Shown: positions 51,610-61,470 of the stretch, in pieces | Layout of the letters: the number at the start of each line of letters is the position of its first letter | How positions within the stretch are numbered: the first letter of the stretch is position 1 | NCBI RefSeq assembly: GCF_002019665.1 | Contig: NZ_KV917375.1 | Span: 2,051,175-2,115,174 of the forward strand | Origin: Sutcliffiella halmapala | GTDB taxonomy: Bacteria; Bacillota; Bacilli; Bacillales; Bacillaceae_I | Length of the DNA: 64,000 bases | Reading direction: 5' to 3' | Made by a program: the position numbers and the translations under genes | The notes under the pieces: model-generated | What the model was told of the DNA's origin: nothing | The model's input: only the letters and a program-made list of their open reading frames with translations | Database searches by the model: none

Positions 51610-53523
51610 ATGCAATTATTAAAAAATACCTATCTTTTAAAAGTTTTAAAGGTTGTCTTTCCTTTGACAATTCTTATTGTTATTTACATAGAAGCAAAAA
51701 AGCAAATGCAGTCCATTAATCTCACATTAGTTTTTCAAAAAATTCAGGAAATAGGGTTATTTTCATTTATTTGGATTTTGTTTTTGGGAATAATCGCAGT
51801 TGCAACCATGATTCTTTATGATGTTTTTCTTGCGAAGTATTTAGGAATGAGGCTTTCTAAGAAGCAAATAATTCTACAAGGTTTTTCTGCCAATTCCTTC
51901 GCCAATTTTCTAGGATTTGGTGGCTTTGCGGGAGTGGGCTTGCGTACAATCTTCTATCGAAAACAAACAAATAGCATGCCTTTACTATTAAAATGGGTCA
52001 CCATTATATTACCTTATATGTTAATTGGTCTTTCTATATTTGCGTGGATTGTACTCATTTTTGAATGGAGATCACCTATTCTCTTAAAGAGTTATCCAAT
52101 TTTGAAACTCCCACTATTTATCATGTGTGGGTATGGTATTTTTATTGTTTTAGCTGGTTATTTTACAAAAAGTCTAAAGAATAAATCGCAACTGTCATTA
52201 ATTGGAATATCCTTATTAGAATGGGTATTTGCTGCCATTTTATTTTTTCAAATTTCCTTATCCTTAGATGTCGATATTCCGATAAAGTCTGTTTTTCTCT
52301 TATTTTTTATGGCTGCTATTGCTGGTGTTTTAAGCACAGTTCCTGGTGGAGTGGGGGCATTCGACTTCGTCATCGTTGTAGGATTATCTAGTTATGCTGT
52401 TTCAGAGGAGAAGGCAATAGCCCTCTTATTTATCTATCGTCTAGTGTATTATGCTGTACCATTTTTATTAAGTAATGTCATAGTAGGACACTTTTTCTAT
52501 CGTGAAAAAATTTGGAAAAACTTTATGCCAAATAGAGAAGCTTTCTCTACTATAAGTCATCGTATTTTATCTATTTGGGTAGTAGTGGTCGGTGCACTAC
52601 TATTACTTTTTCCGGTAGTTCCAGCATTTGTTCAACGAGTTAAGCTAGCAGACCGGTTTTTATCAATGGAAATGATGCAAATCTCCCAACAATTTTCTAT
52701 TGCTATCGGTATAACACTAATGGTGTTAGCTCGTGCTATTGAGGATAAAGTAAATCGAGCTTATTCTTTTACTTTCTATATACTTATCATTGGAACAATC
52801 GTTAGCTTTTCTAAAGGGTTTCATATTTGGGAAGTAGCTATACTTCTTGTCGCATTAGTACTTTTATATGGGTCAAAAGACAATTTCTATCGTTCGGAGA
52901 GTCAATATACAATTGCAAAGATACTAATAGATGGATTTATACTTTTCAGTATTTCCATGTTGTATGTTTTCGTTGGTTCCTTACAAATTTCGTATCTTCA
53001 AAAAATCGTGCCAAAAAGATTACAGGATTTATTTTCATTACATCCCCAACAGCTAATGCATGATGTATTAATAGGAGTAATTATCGCTATTTTTCTAATC
53101 TATATCGGGCTTTATTTTAAGAGGAAGAGTAGGGCGACCACTCTCTTTTTATCGGCTACATTGATAGAAAGAGCGAGCAACCAACCGCTATTTCCAACTA
53201 AACCGCTTTATGTTTACAGGACTGAAAAAACAAGCGTTTATTATCAAAAGTGGATGGACTCACTTATCGTTGTTAAGGTAAACGATTATAATACAAATAC
53301 CTTGAAAATTTATAAAGAATTTGAGACAGAAATAGACAAATACGGATATTCACTAGTAATCCCACAGCTTACTGAGAAAGAGGCTGTTCAATTAAAAGAG
53401 AATGGCTTTCAGATATACAATATTGGGCAGGAATTATTCGCTTTTTCTGCTAAAGTTCCACAAATTGTAACTAAATTCTCTCTGAAATGGCTTGTACGCT
53501 ATACTAAAAAAGTGGTAAGATAG
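51610..53523 (+). CDS. MprF-like flippase lacking most of the synthase domain
   Basis: A 637-residue membrane protein. The N-terminal flippase domain (about 1-305) is well conserved: LQGFSANSFANFLGFGGFAG, GVLSTVPGGVGAFDFVIVVG and LIFYRLVYYAVPFLLS-like helices, followed by further helices to about 505. The cytosolic DUF2156 region stops after its first GNAT-like half (YRTEKTSVYYQKWMDSLIVV ... NGFQIYNIGQELFAF). The second half, which transfers lysine from tRNA to phosphatidylglycerol, is missing; full MprF has about 850 residues. No continuation is seen downstream in any frame. Confidence 0.8.
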   Translation: MQLLKNTYLLKVLKVVFPLTILIVIYIEAKKQMQSINLTLVFQKIQEIGLFSFIWILFLGIIAVATMILYDVFLAKYLGMRLSKKQIILQGFSANSFANFLGFGGFAGVGLRTIFYRKQTNSMPLLLKWVTIILPYMLIGLSIFAWIVLIFEWRSPILLKSYPILKLPLFIMCGYGIFIVLAGYFTKSLKNKSQLSLIGISLLEWVFAAILFFQISLSLDVDIPIKSVFLLFFMAAIAGVLSTVPGGVGAFDFVIVVGLSSYAVSEEKAIALLFIYRLVYYAVPFLLSNVIVGHFFYREKIWKNFMPNREAFSTISHRILSIWVVVVGALLLLFPVVPAFVQRVKLADRFLSMEMMQISQQFSIAIGITLMVLARAIEDKVNRAYSFTFYILIIGTIVSFSKGFHIWEVAILLVALVLLYGSKDNFYRSESQYTIAKILIDGFILFSISMLYVFVGSLQISYLQKIVPKRLQDLFSLHPQQLMHDVLIGVIIAIFLIYIGLYFKRKSRATTLFLSATLIERASNQPLFPTKPLYVYRTEKTSVYYQKWMDSLIVVKVNDYNTNTLKIYKEFETEIDKYGYSLVIPQLTEKEAVQLKENGFQIYNIGQELFAFSAKVPQIVTKFSLKWLVRYTKKVVR

Positions 53524-53716
53524 ATGTCTTTTCTTTTGATATATGGTACAATATATATTGGAAGAGATTGTATGACGAGGACGTCTTTTTCCATATAGTC
53601 ATCTAAAGTAATTCTTTTTAAAAAAAACCATTATTATTTCCTCGTAAATTGGAATACTAAAAGTATATTAGTGTGGATTTAGTATGCCCCACCTCAAAAG
53701 ATAGGAGAGTGGTACA

Positions 53717-53923
53717 ATGGCGTTTGGAAGAAGAGAAGTAGAAGAGGTAGTAACAGACGAAACAAAGATTTGGATCTGTGAGTCAGAAGACTGTAAGGGT
53801 TGGATGAGAGACAACTTTAAGAGCAGTGAGACTCCTTCGTGTCCGCTCTGTAAAAGTGGCATGACGCAATCAACAAAAGTGTTAGCAGTAATTAATAATT
53901 ACAGCCAAAATCAAAAAATGTAA
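53717..53923 (+). CDS. YdjO-like cold-inducible zinc-ribbon protein
   Basis: A 68-residue protein with WICESEDCKGWMRDNF and TPSCPLCKSGM: four cysteines in CxxxxxC and CxxC, a likely zinc ribbon. It resembles YdjO of B. subtilis, described as cold-inducible. AGGAGAG precedes ATG 53717. Upstream 53524-53716 holds no gene. Confidence 0.8.
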   Translation: MAFGRREVEEVVTDETKIWICESEDCKGWMRDNFKSSETPSCPLCKSGMTQSTKVLAVINNYSQNQKM

Positions 53924-53939
53924 ATAAAGCTAGCTCAAG

Positions 53940-53978
53940 ATAACCAAGTTCCTTTTAAAAGGGGCTTGGTTATTTTCA
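53940..53978 (+). terminator. Terminator after the YdjO-like gene
   Basis: ATAACCAAG (53940-53948) and CTTGGTTAT (53965-53973) followed by a T-rich tail. Confidence 0.8.
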
Positions 53979-54095
53979 TTTTCATACAGATATGAGCAAA
54001 ATTATTTCATAAACTGAAATAAATATCCAAGAAAAGTCTCTTTACGAAGCGAACGCTTATTCGCTAGAATAGGAAGTAGATAATGAGGTGAGGGT

Positions 54096-56363
54096 ATGAA
54101 GTGGAGAAAAAGTATCCATGAAGTAATACATTGGATGAAAACAGAAGAATCAATTGCTAAAAATATTGTTCATTGGGAAACCGTACCGCAGAAAGAGGCA
54201 CAGTCTGTTCCGTTTCCTGAACAAATAGAAGAACGCCTTTCTGAAGCATTAACAAGTAGAGGTATTTCTTCCTTATATACACATCAAGCTGCAGCATTTG
54301 AAGCAGCCATACATAAAAAACATTTTGTAGCAGTGACCCCGACTGCATCTGGTAAAACATTATGTTACAACTTGCCTGTCCTACAGCAAATTGTGAAAAA
54401 TAACGAGAGCAGAGCACTGTACTTATTTCCAACAAAAGCACTGGCCCAAGACCAGAAAAGTGAACTGAATGAAATCATTACACAAATGGGAGTACCTATA
54501 AATAGCTATACCTATGACGGAGATACAGCACCAGCTATAAGACAAAAAGTAAGAAAAGCAGGACATATAGTGATTACAAATCCTGATATGTTGCATTCGG
54601 GCATCTTGCCACACCACACAAAATGGGTGTCGCTATTTGAAAACCTCGAATATATCGTCATAGATGAGTTACATACTTATCGAGGTGTTTTTGGAAGTCA
54701 TGTGGCAAATGTGATCCGCCGCTTAAAACGGATTTGCCGCTTTTATGGAAGTAGTCCAACTTTTATTTGTACGTCAGCTACGATTGCTAATCCTAAAGAA
54801 CTTGCAGAGGGGCTAACGGGGGAAACGTTTGAACTTATTAATAATAATGGGGCACCCTCAAGCAAGAAGCACATCGTTTTCTATAATCCTCCTATTGTAA
54901 ATAAGCCATTAAATATTCGTAGAAGCGCTACACTTGAAGTGCGGAAGCTGGCGAGTGAATTTTTACAAGAAAAAATTCAAACAATTGTATTTGCAAGAAG
55001 TCGCGTAAGAGTGGAAATTTTATTAACGTATTTACAAGACCTCGTGAAAAATCAGTTAGGGAAAAAATCGATACGGGGTTACAGAGGTGGTTATCTACCT
55101 ACTCAACGAAGAGAAATTGAGCGTGGTTTACGAAATGGAGAAATCTATGGAGTCGTCAGTACAAATGCTCTAGAGCTTGGAGTGGATATCGGGCAATTAC
55201 AGGTTTGTATCATGACGGGTTATCCTGGAACCATTGCAAGTGCATGGCAGCAAGCAGGAAGAGCAGGGAGAAGACAAGGTGAAGCGGTTATCGTAATGGT
55301 CGCAAGCTCTAGTCCCCTTGATCAGTATGTCATACAACATCCTGAATTTTTTCTGAAAAGCAGTCCAGAATCAGCAAGAATTAACCCGAATAACCTTGTG
55401 ATACTTGTGGATCATGTGAAGTGTGCAGCCTATGAATTACCCTTTAAAAAAGGGGAAACATTTGATGGATTCGAGCTCGAGGATATTCTCGATTATTTGA
55501 CGGAAGAGAGAGTACTGCACGTAAATGCAGGAAAATGGCATTGGATGAATGATGCATTTCCAGCCCATAATATAAGCCTACGTTCTGCATCACAAGAGAA
55601 CGTCATAATAATCGATCAGACAGTAGCGCCGGCAAACAAAGTGATAGGAGAAATGGATCGCTTTAGTGCGATGACCTTATTGCACGATGAAGCAATCTAT
55701 CTCCATCAAGGTATCCAATTTCAAGTAGAAAAGCTTGATTGGGAAGAAAAAAAGGCATTTGTAAGAGAGGTAAATGTCGATTACTTTACAGATGCGAATC
55801 TTGCAGTTTCTTTAGATGTATTAGAAGTTGATAAAAAAAGAGAGTACCAAGTAGGTACTATTTACTTCGGCGATGTATCGGTCAAAGCCATGGCCACGAT
55901 TTTTAAAAAGATTAAATTTGAAACCCATGAGAATATCGGTTCGGGCCCTATTCATTTACCAGAAGAAGAACTGCACACCAATGCTACATGGATTACGATG
56001 GAAGAAGAAACAACGAATACACTAGGTGCAGATGAATTAGAGAAAAGCTTACTTGCCATAGCTCATGCCTTAAAACATGTTGCACCTCTACTACTAATGT
56101 GCGAGCCAATGGACCTTCAAGTAGTACCTCAGGTGAAGTCCACGCATGATGAAAAGCCAGTAATCTATTTTTATGACCGCTATCCAGGTGGAGTTGGTTT
56201 AAGTGAGAAAGCGTACGAAAGTATTACTGATTTACTCAATAGGGCAAGTGAGCTAATTGCAAGTTGTCCGTGTCAATCCGGATGCCCATCTTGTATTGGA
56301 GCCGATTATAGTGAACATGATACGAAAAAAAGAGCGTTACAGCTATTGCTTAACCTCGTATAA
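54096..56363 (+). CDS. mrfA: MrfA (YprA) DEAD/DEAH-box DNA helicase
   Basis: Superfamily 2 helicase of 755 residues acting with MrfB in repair of mitomycin C damage in B. subtilis. VTPTASGKTLCYNLP is motif I, VIDELHTYRG motif II, FICTSATIANPKE motif III, and STNALELGVDIG with QQAGRAGRRQG motifs V-VI. The C-terminal four-cysteine cluster (SCPCQSGCPSCIG) is the Zn-binding MZB domain. GAGGTGAGG precedes ATG 54096. Confidence 0.95.
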   Translation: MKWRKSIHEVIHWMKTEESIAKNIVHWETVPQKEAQSVPFPEQIEERLSEALTSRGISSLYTHQAAAFEAAIHKKHFVAVTPTASGKTLCYNLPVLQQIVKNNESRALYLFPTKALAQDQKSELNEIITQMGVPINSYTYDGDTAPAIRQKVRKAGHIVITNPDMLHSGILPHHTKWVSLFENLEYIVIDELHTYRGVFGSHVANVIRRLKRICRFYGSSPTFICTSATIANPKELAEGLTGETFELINNNGAPSSKKHIVFYNPPIVNKPLNIRRSATLEVRKLASEFLQEKIQTIVFARSRVRVEILLTYLQDLVKNQLGKKSIRGYRGGYLPTQRREIERGLRNGEIYGVVSTNALELGVDIGQLQVCIMTGYPGTIASAWQQAGRAGRRQGEAVIVMVASSSPLDQYVIQHPEFFLKSSPESARINPNNLVILVDHVKCAAYELPFKKGETFDGFELEDILDYLTEERVLHVNAGKWHWMNDAFPAHNISLRSASQENVIIIDQTVAPANKVIGEMDRFSAMTLLHDEAIYLHQGIQFQVEKLDWEEKKAFVREVNVDYFTDANLAVSLDVLEVDKKREYQVGTIYFGDVSVKAMATIFKKIKFETHENIGSGPIHLPEEELHTNATWITMEEETTNTLGADELEKSLLAIAHALKHVAPLLLMCEPMDLQVVPQVKSTHDEKPVIYFYDRYPGGVGLSEKAYESITDLLNRASELIASCPCQSGCPSCIGADYSEHDTKKRALQLLLNLV

Positions 56364-56410
56364 AAGCACAAAGGTTTACGCAATTAGCTATAAAAAAGGA
56401 TGAGAAAAAC

Positions 56411-57670
56411 ATGTCTCTGAAAAATAAATTAAATAGAATGAAAAAACATTTAAAAACGGAATCAGGAGAAAAGATAACGATCCAAAAGGAAGAAACTAGC
56501 TCCGATATACAGAGTTCCATTGAAATACCAAACCTCCAAAAATGGGAAGAGTTTGGAGCTCGACCTTTCCACTTTAATGAAGAGTATTGTCTTATTCGAG
56601 AAGTAGTGTATCCTCTGAACTATCAACACGGGATCTATCCATTACAGGAAGTTTTACCTGTAATGGAGCTTTGGCAAGAAGCAGAGGTGGACCACCCTTT
56701 ATCGGCAAAAGGCCACCTCCCAAAGGATTTATTCTTTTTTGATACAGAGACAACTGGACTTAGTGGAGGGACAGGTACGACTATCTTTCTTTTAGGTTAT
56801 GCTAGAATCTTTGAAGATAAAGTTGTTGTAAAGCAGCATTTTCTCCCAGGACCAGGAAATGAAGTGGCCTTATACCAAAGCTTTCTTCAAGAGGTCGACT
56901 ATACTACTTTAGTGACTTATAATGGCAAAGCCTTTGATTGGCCACAAGTAAAAACGAGGCATACTTTAATACGAGAGCATGTTCCCAAATTACCTGCGTT
57001 TGGTCATTTTGATTTATTACATGCGGCTCGAAGGTTATGGAAAGAACAGTTAGAATCTGTCCGATTAGCCAATGTTGAGAAAGAAATTCTAGGGATAAAA
57101 CGCGAAAATGATATTCCTGGGTTTCTAGCCCCGATGATTTATTTTGATTTTGTCAAAACGCATGAACTCCAAGGGATAAAAGGTGTATTAAAGCATAATG
57201 AGTGGGATGTCCTCACATTAATAACTTTATATATCCATCTTTCTAAGCTATTACAAGTAGAAGGAAACAGTAGAAGTAACCGAGAAGAATATGAAATAGG
57301 TCGATGGTTTGATTCTTTAGGAGAATCGGAAATTGCGGCTGCGTTGTATGAAAATATTGTCGAACAATCTTGGGAAGCGTCGTATAAATTAGGACTAATT
57401 AAGAAGAGAGAACAGGATTATATACTGGCGCGTCAATTATTTCTTCAATCTTACCAGCATCGAGAAAACACAATGAAGGAAATTGTCGCGATTGAACTAG
57501 CTAAGCTGTTCGAACATAAAGAAAAAGACTTCGTAGAGGCACTTTTTTATGCAGAAAAAGCCTGTGTTATCTTGAATGAAAAAAAGCTATTAAACGCAAA
57601 CATCCCAAGCGAAAAAGTTACTGAAATTCAAAAGAGAATAAACAGATTGAAAAAGAAACTAAATGGATGA
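56411..57670 (+). CDS. mrfB: MrfB (YprB) DEDD exonuclease
   Basis: RNase H-like 3'-5' exonuclease paired with MrfA. FFDTETTGLSGGTGTTIFLL holds the first acidic motif, VTYNGKAFDWPQVKTRHTL the second, and KHNEWDVLTLITLY the third. A C-terminal TPR-like tail (residues about 300-415) follows. It is 419 residues, beginning 47 bases after mrfA, so cotranscription is likely. Confidence 0.94.
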   Translation: MSLKNKLNRMKKHLKTESGEKITIQKEETSSDIQSSIEIPNLQKWEEFGARPFHFNEEYCLIREVVYPLNYQHGIYPLQEVLPVMELWQEAEVDHPLSAKGHLPKDLFFFDTETTGLSGGTGTTIFLLGYARIFEDKVVVKQHFLPGPGNEVALYQSFLQEVDYTTLVTYNGKAFDWPQVKTRHTLIREHVPKLPAFGHFDLLHAARRLWKEQLESVRLANVEKEILGIKRENDIPGFLAPMIYFDFVKTHELQGIKGVLKHNEWDVLTLITLYIHLSKLLQVEGNSRSNREEYEIGRWFDSLGESEIAAALYENIVEQSWEASYKLGLIKKREQDYILARQLFLQSYQHRENTMKEIVAIELAKLFEHKEKDFVEALFYAEKACVILNEKKLLNANIPSEKVTEIQKRINRLKKKLNG

Positions 57671-57774
57671 AATATTTTTCGGATTTTGTTAAAAATCATG
57701 TACTTTTGTATTGTCAACTTAACATTTACCATGTAAAATTTAATATTGTGATTTACTATTATTAAAGGAAGAGC

Positions 57775-57888
57775 ATGGGAGAGAGAGCGTTGTCAAGATT
57801 AATTTTGTGTTTGTTTTTTGTTGTTATCGGCCTTACACTTTTCGTATTTTCTAATCTAAAAGAAAACATTTATACAATTTTGCTTTAA
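57775..57888 (+). CDS. Candidate small single-pass membrane protein
   Basis: A 37-residue frame (ATG 57775, AAAGGAAG upstream; TTG 57790 also possible) with one hydrophobic helix, LILCLFFVVIGLTLFVFS, and a short polar tail. It lies in the otherwise empty 57671-58009 gap. The evidence is the ribosome site and the helix only. Confidence 0.4.
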   Translation: MGERALSRLILCLFFVVIGLTLFVFSNLKENIYTILL

Positions 57889-57936
57889 AATTCATAGGCG
57901 AACGAGTATATCTGTGTAAAATAGGTGTTTGTATTA

Positions 57937-57966
57937 GTACATGTATCTCCCTTCTTTCATAGTTTG
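57937..57966 (+). promoter_or_regulatory. Possible sigma-K promoter of cotD
   Basis: TACA (57938-57941), about 16 bases, then CATAGTTTG (57958-57966), one base off the CATANNNTA pattern; about 45 bases before cotD. Confidence 0.35.
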
Positions 57967-58009
57967 TTAATGTAAAGAGAAAAACAAAAAATGAAAGGAG
58001 ATCATAAGC

Positions 58010-58393
58010 ATGTACAATTGCAAACCAAACATGATGGCACCAATCGTTCATCCAACTAAGTGTTGTGTGAAAAATTTATATTCAACAACTGAGGTACCAC
58101 ACATTCACCCATCACATACAACTTATGTAAACAATCACACATTCCAGCACAAGCATTACTTCCCACACACTGATTCTATGGTTGATTCTGTATCACACCA
58201 AAACTTCAACTGTGGCGGGGGAGCACCTGGGTTCGGTCAAGGAGGCCCTGGATTCGGTCAAGGAGCACCTGGTCAAGTAATGGGAGCTTTCCAAGGTCCT
58301 GGAGGTCCTCAAGTATTAGGAGCATCTCAAGGTCCTGGTGCGGGTTACGGCGGAATGCCTGGTCATGGTCATTGTAAGCCTTTTGGAAGATAA
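58010..58393 (+). CDS. cotD: Spore coat protein CotD-like
   Basis: A 127-residue inner coat protein. The N-terminal half matches CotD (NMMAPIVHPTKCCVKN, VPHIHPSHTTYVNNHTFQHK, HYFPHTDSM). The second half is Gly/Pro/Gln-rich (GFGQGGPGFGQGAP and GAFQGPGGPQVLG repeats), an extension the B. subtilis protein lacks. AAAGGAG precedes ATG 58010. Confidence 0.88.
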   Translation: MYNCKPNMMAPIVHPTKCCVKNLYSTTEVPHIHPSHTTYVNNHTFQHKHYFPHTDSMVDSVSHQNFNCGGGAPGFGQGGPGFGQGAPGQVMGAFQGPGGPQVLGASQGPGAGYGGMPGHGHCKPFGR

Positions 58394-58433
58394 TTTTTAG
58401 CAAGTTTAAATTTTCAGAATGCTGTTTATATAA

Positions 58434-58468
58434 AGGAACTGGTTTGCGCCAGTTCTTTTTTTATTTTT
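58434..58468 (+). terminator. cotD terminator
   Basis: GAACTGG (58436-58442) and CCAGTTC (58449-58455) followed by a T-run. Confidence 0.85.
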
Positions 58469-58536
58469 ATAACATATTATAACAAGTCGCTTGCTCTTTT
58501 CTTCATACATATCTATTATTAATTTATGAGGTGCTT

Positions 58537-59103
58537 ATGAAAGTATTGGTAGTTACAGGTTATAAACCACAAGAATTGCAAGTATTTAAAAAGGATGATC
58601 CAGCTGTCTATTATATAAAACAGGCCATAAAAAAACGGATTGTATCTTTACTAGAAGAAGGACATGAGTTAGAATGGGTTGTCATTAGTGGTCAGTTAGG
58701 TGTAGAACTTTGGGGAGCTGAGGTGGTTTATGATTTGCAAGAATCATACCCAGACCTCAAACTAGCTATTCTTACTCCTTTTTTGTCCCAGGAAGAAAAT
58801 TGGAGTGACGCGAATAAAGAGTATTACGAACTTATTTTGTCACAAGCTAATTATATTGATTCCATTACGAAGAAGAAATACGAATCACCTCTCCAATTAC
58901 GCTTGAAAAATAAGTACTTAGTCGATAAATCAGACGGCTTATTAGTGGTTTACGATGAACAGAGGCAGGGTAATCCTCAGTATATAATGGAGATGGCGAA
59001 GAATAAAGCGATGGAGAAGACCTATCCAATATTTATCATTGATGACTATGAGCTTCAACTAGTCGTGGAAGAAGAACAATTAAGCAAATTAAATGATTGG
59101 TAA
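58537..59103 (+). CDS. ypsA: YpsA, SLOG-family protein
   Basis: A 188-residue Rossmann-like SLOG protein. [15 protein letters not shown] opens the fold, [17 protein letters not shown] is the nucleotide/ligand loop, and [20 protein letters not shown] the second conserved block. YpsA is linked to cell-division control together with GpsB, its neighbour here. ATG 58537 has GAGGTG upstream; GTG 58531 is inside that site. Confidence 0.93.
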   Translation: MKVLVVTGYKPQELQVFKKDDPAVYYIKQAIKKRIVSLLEEGHELEWVVISGQLGVELWGAEVVYDLQESYPDLKLAILTPFLSQEENWSDANKEYYELILSQANYIDSITKKKYESPLQLRLKNKYLVDKSDGLLVVYDEQRQGNPQYIMEMAKNKAMEKTYPIFIIDDYELQLVVEEEQLSKLNDW

Positions 59104-59271
59104 GAGCGTCTGCAAACAGCTAAATCGTGCTTCTTCACTGTTAAAGCTGGCTGATGTTACCCAATTTTAAAAAATTACTAAAAACAATAAAAAGAGAAAT
59201 TGACAAGTGCCCACTTATTTGAAAAAATAATAGTTGATAAACGTGGCACTAGCATTGAGGTGAGGAAACTT

Positions 59272-59577
59272 ATGCTATCAGATAAAATTAAATTAACTGC
59301 TAAAGAAATTTTAGAAAAAGAATTCAAATCCGGCATGAGAGGCTATAAGCCAGAAGATGTGGACAAATTTTTAGATGTCGTAATTAAAGACTATGAAACA
59401 TTTTACCAAGAGTATGATCTTCTTATGCAGGAAAATGCCAGATTAAAACGACAAGTAGAGGAAGTTGGCAAGAAACAGCAAACTAGCAGTAGCAATACTG
59501 GCTCTACAAACTTTGATATTTTACGTAGACTTTCTAACTTAGAAAAACACGTGTTTGGCAGTAAATTATACGAATAA
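59272..59577 (+). CDS. gpsB: Cell-cycle protein GpsB
   Basis: DivIVA-like cytosolic adaptor that moves PBP1 between septum and sidewall. It is 101 residues from ATG 59272: [39 protein letters not shown], a coiled coil, and [20 protein letters not shown] at the end. The frame is open 24 codons further but without homology. Its PBP1 partner PonA is encoded in this window. Confidence 0.96.
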   Translation: MLSDKIKLTAKEILEKEFKSGMRGYKPEDVDKFLDVVIKDYETFYQEYDLLMQENARLKRQVEEVGKKQQTSSSNTGSTNFDILRRLSNLEKHVFGSKLYE

Positions 59578-59590
59578 CAAAAAATAACAG

Positions 59591-59619
59591 TTGCATTAAT
59601 TATTCATTTTTACTATACT
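59591..59619 (+). promoter_or_regulatory. rnpB promoter
   Basis: TTGCAT (59591-59596), 17 bases, TATACT (59614-59619), ending about 10 bases before the RNA. Confidence 0.75.
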
Positions 59620-59629
59620 AATATATGCT

Positions 59630-60052
59630 GACATCAATAGTGATTGGGTAACCGCTACAGTTTCGACTGTAGAGGAAAGTCCATGCTCGCACAGGCTGTG
59701 ATGCCTGTAGTGTTCGTGCCTAGCGAAAAAATAAGCTAGGGTAGCTTGGTTTATTACTAAGCTAACGGCAGGGAAATCACCTAAGTCTTTATAGATATGG
59801 TGTGAATACCTTGAAAGTGCCACAGTGACGGAGTCTTACAAGAAATTGTAAGAGTGGAACGCGGTAAACCCCTCGAGCGAGAAACCCAAACAATGGTAGG
59901 GGCACCTTCTCTACGGAATTCGAACGAAAGAGAAGGACAGATGATCTTGAATCATCTGTAGACAGATGGTTACCACCTGAGTACAAGGAGCAATCCGCTT
60001 GCAGTACGAAGGAACAGAACATGGCTTACAGATCGCTATTGATCGAATGTCG
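59630..60052 (+). ncRNA. rnpB: RNase P RNA, Bacillus type B
   Basis: Catalytic RNA of RNase P. Universal blocks are seen: GAGGAAAGTCCATGCTCGCA, TAGTGTTCGTGCCTAGCG, CCTTGAAAGTGCCACAGTGA, GGTAAACCCCTCGAGCGAGA and GAACAGAACATGGCTTACAG. The termini pair (GACATCAATAGTGAT with ATCGCTATTGATCGAATGTC), defining helix P1. The sequence aligns with the B. subtilis type B form. A T-run directly after P1 probably terminates it. Confidence 0.97.
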
Positions 60053-60087
60053 CATTTTTTCGTTAATAATGAATGATTGATATTAGC

Positions 60088-60115
60088 TCTCCTGATTTCA
60101 TGCAGGGGAGCTTTT
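60088..60115 (+). terminator. Hairpin terminator downstream of rnpB
   Basis: AGCTCTCCTG and CAGGGGAGCT form a stem with one wobble, followed by TTTTG. Confidence 0.7.
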
Positions 60116-60266
60116 GTGTTAGAAGATGGTTAAATTAGAACAGAATACACTAATACAGAGGATCCAGTAAAAAATCTTAAGACTTTCCTTTAAGAATCTT
60201 GGAAACACTAAGATACATAAAACAAATACATACTAATAATGAACTAAACAGTTAGGGTGAAATGTG

Positions 60267-61412
60267 ATGAAGAATAAGTACAAATTAATTGCTACAGCAG
60301 CAATGGGGTTAGAAGCTATCGTTGCAAAAGAGGTTAGAGATCTTGGATACGATTGTACAGTGGATAATGGAAAGGTTATTTTTCAAGGAGATGCACTTGC
60401 TATATGTCGTGCCAACTTGTGGCTTCGAACAGCAGACCGCATTAAAGTCGTGATTGGAGAGTTTACAGCAACAACATTTGATGAACTTTTTGAACAAACT
60501 AAAGCCTTGCCTTGGGGAGATTACTTGTCAGAAGACGCTGAATTCCCTGTTATCGGAAAATCTGTAAAATCCCAACTTGCAAGTGTTCCAGACTGTCAAG
60601 CCATTGTCAAAAAGGCTGTCGTAGAAAAGATTAAACAACACTACGGGATTCAATCTGCATGGTTGGATGAAAAGGGAGCAGTCCACAAAATCGAAGTTGC
60701 CATCTTGAAAGATGTTGTACAATTAACATTGGATGCTTCTGGAATTGGATTGCATAAACGTGGTTACAGAGCTGACCAAGGGGAAGCACCATTAAAAGAA
60801 ACCCTAGCGGCATCTTTAGTATTACTAACTAATTGGACAGCTGATAAACCGTTTGTAGATCCATTTTGTGGTTCTGGAACCATCCCAATTGAGGCAGCTT
60901 TAATTGGTCAAAATATTGCACCTGGCTTTAATCGTGATTTTGTTTCAGAGGATTGGGAGTGGATTGGTCAAAGTTTATGGGATAAAGCTCGTGAGGAAGT
61001 TGAAAATAAAGCAAATTATGATCAGCACCTAGACATTTCAGGTTATGACATTGACCATCGAATGATTAACATTGCCAAAGAAAACGCCTTTGAAGCAGGG
61101 TTAGGTGAATTAATCACGTTTAAACAAATGCAAGTAAACGACTTTACTACAAAAAAAGACTATGGTGTGATTATAGGGAACCCTCCATATGGTGAACGTC
61201 TTGGAGAGCGTCCTGAAGTGGAAAAAATGTATAAAGAAATGGGAAAAGCTTTTGCAAGCTTAGATACATGGTCTATTTATATGTTAACGTCACATGAAGG
61301 TTTTGAGAGTCTATATGGTAAGAAGGCAACAAAAAAGCGTAAATTATTTAATGGTTTTATCAAAACTGATTTCTATCAATACTGGGGTAAACGTCCACCT
61401 AGAAACATGTAA
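60267..61412 (+). CDS. rlmL: THUMP-domain 23S rRNA guanine-N2 methyltransferase (YpsC)
   Basis: A 381-residue methyltransferase corresponding to the N-terminal half of E. coli RlmL. A THUMP RNA-binding domain (about residues 45-155) is followed by a Rossmann methyltransferase: FVDPFCGSGTIPIEAALIG binds SAM, and IIGNPPYGERLGE is the catalytic NPPY loop. ATG 60267 is used with AGGGTG upstream; GTG 60264 is possible. Confidence 0.92.
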   Translation: MKNKYKLIATAAMGLEAIVAKEVRDLGYDCTVDNGKVIFQGDALAICRANLWLRTADRIKVVIGEFTATTFDELFEQTKALPWGDYLSEDAEFPVIGKSVKSQLASVPDCQAIVKKAVVEKIKQHYGIQSAWLDEKGAVHKIEVAILKDVVQLTLDASGIGLHKRGYRADQGEAPLKETLAASLVLLTNWTADKPFVDPFCGSGTIPIEAALIGQNIAPGFNRDFVSEDWEWIGQSLWDKAREEVENKANYDQHLDISGYDIDHRMINIAKENAFEAGLGELITFKQMQVNDFTTKKDYGVIIGNPPYGERLGERPEVEKMYKEMGKAFASLDTWSIYMLTSHEGFESLYGKKATKKRKLFNGFIKTDFYQYWGKRPPRNM

Positions 61413-61470
61413 TCGTTATCTAGTTTATCAAAGGTAATCATCGGGAATTGTTAAGTAAGGAGTGATTACA

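Noticed and set aside
53524-53716. Frameshifted remainder of the mprF synthase domain
   Set aside because: No frame in the 193-base gap or the next gene continues the DUF2156 sequence, so a simple frameshift does not explain the short protein.
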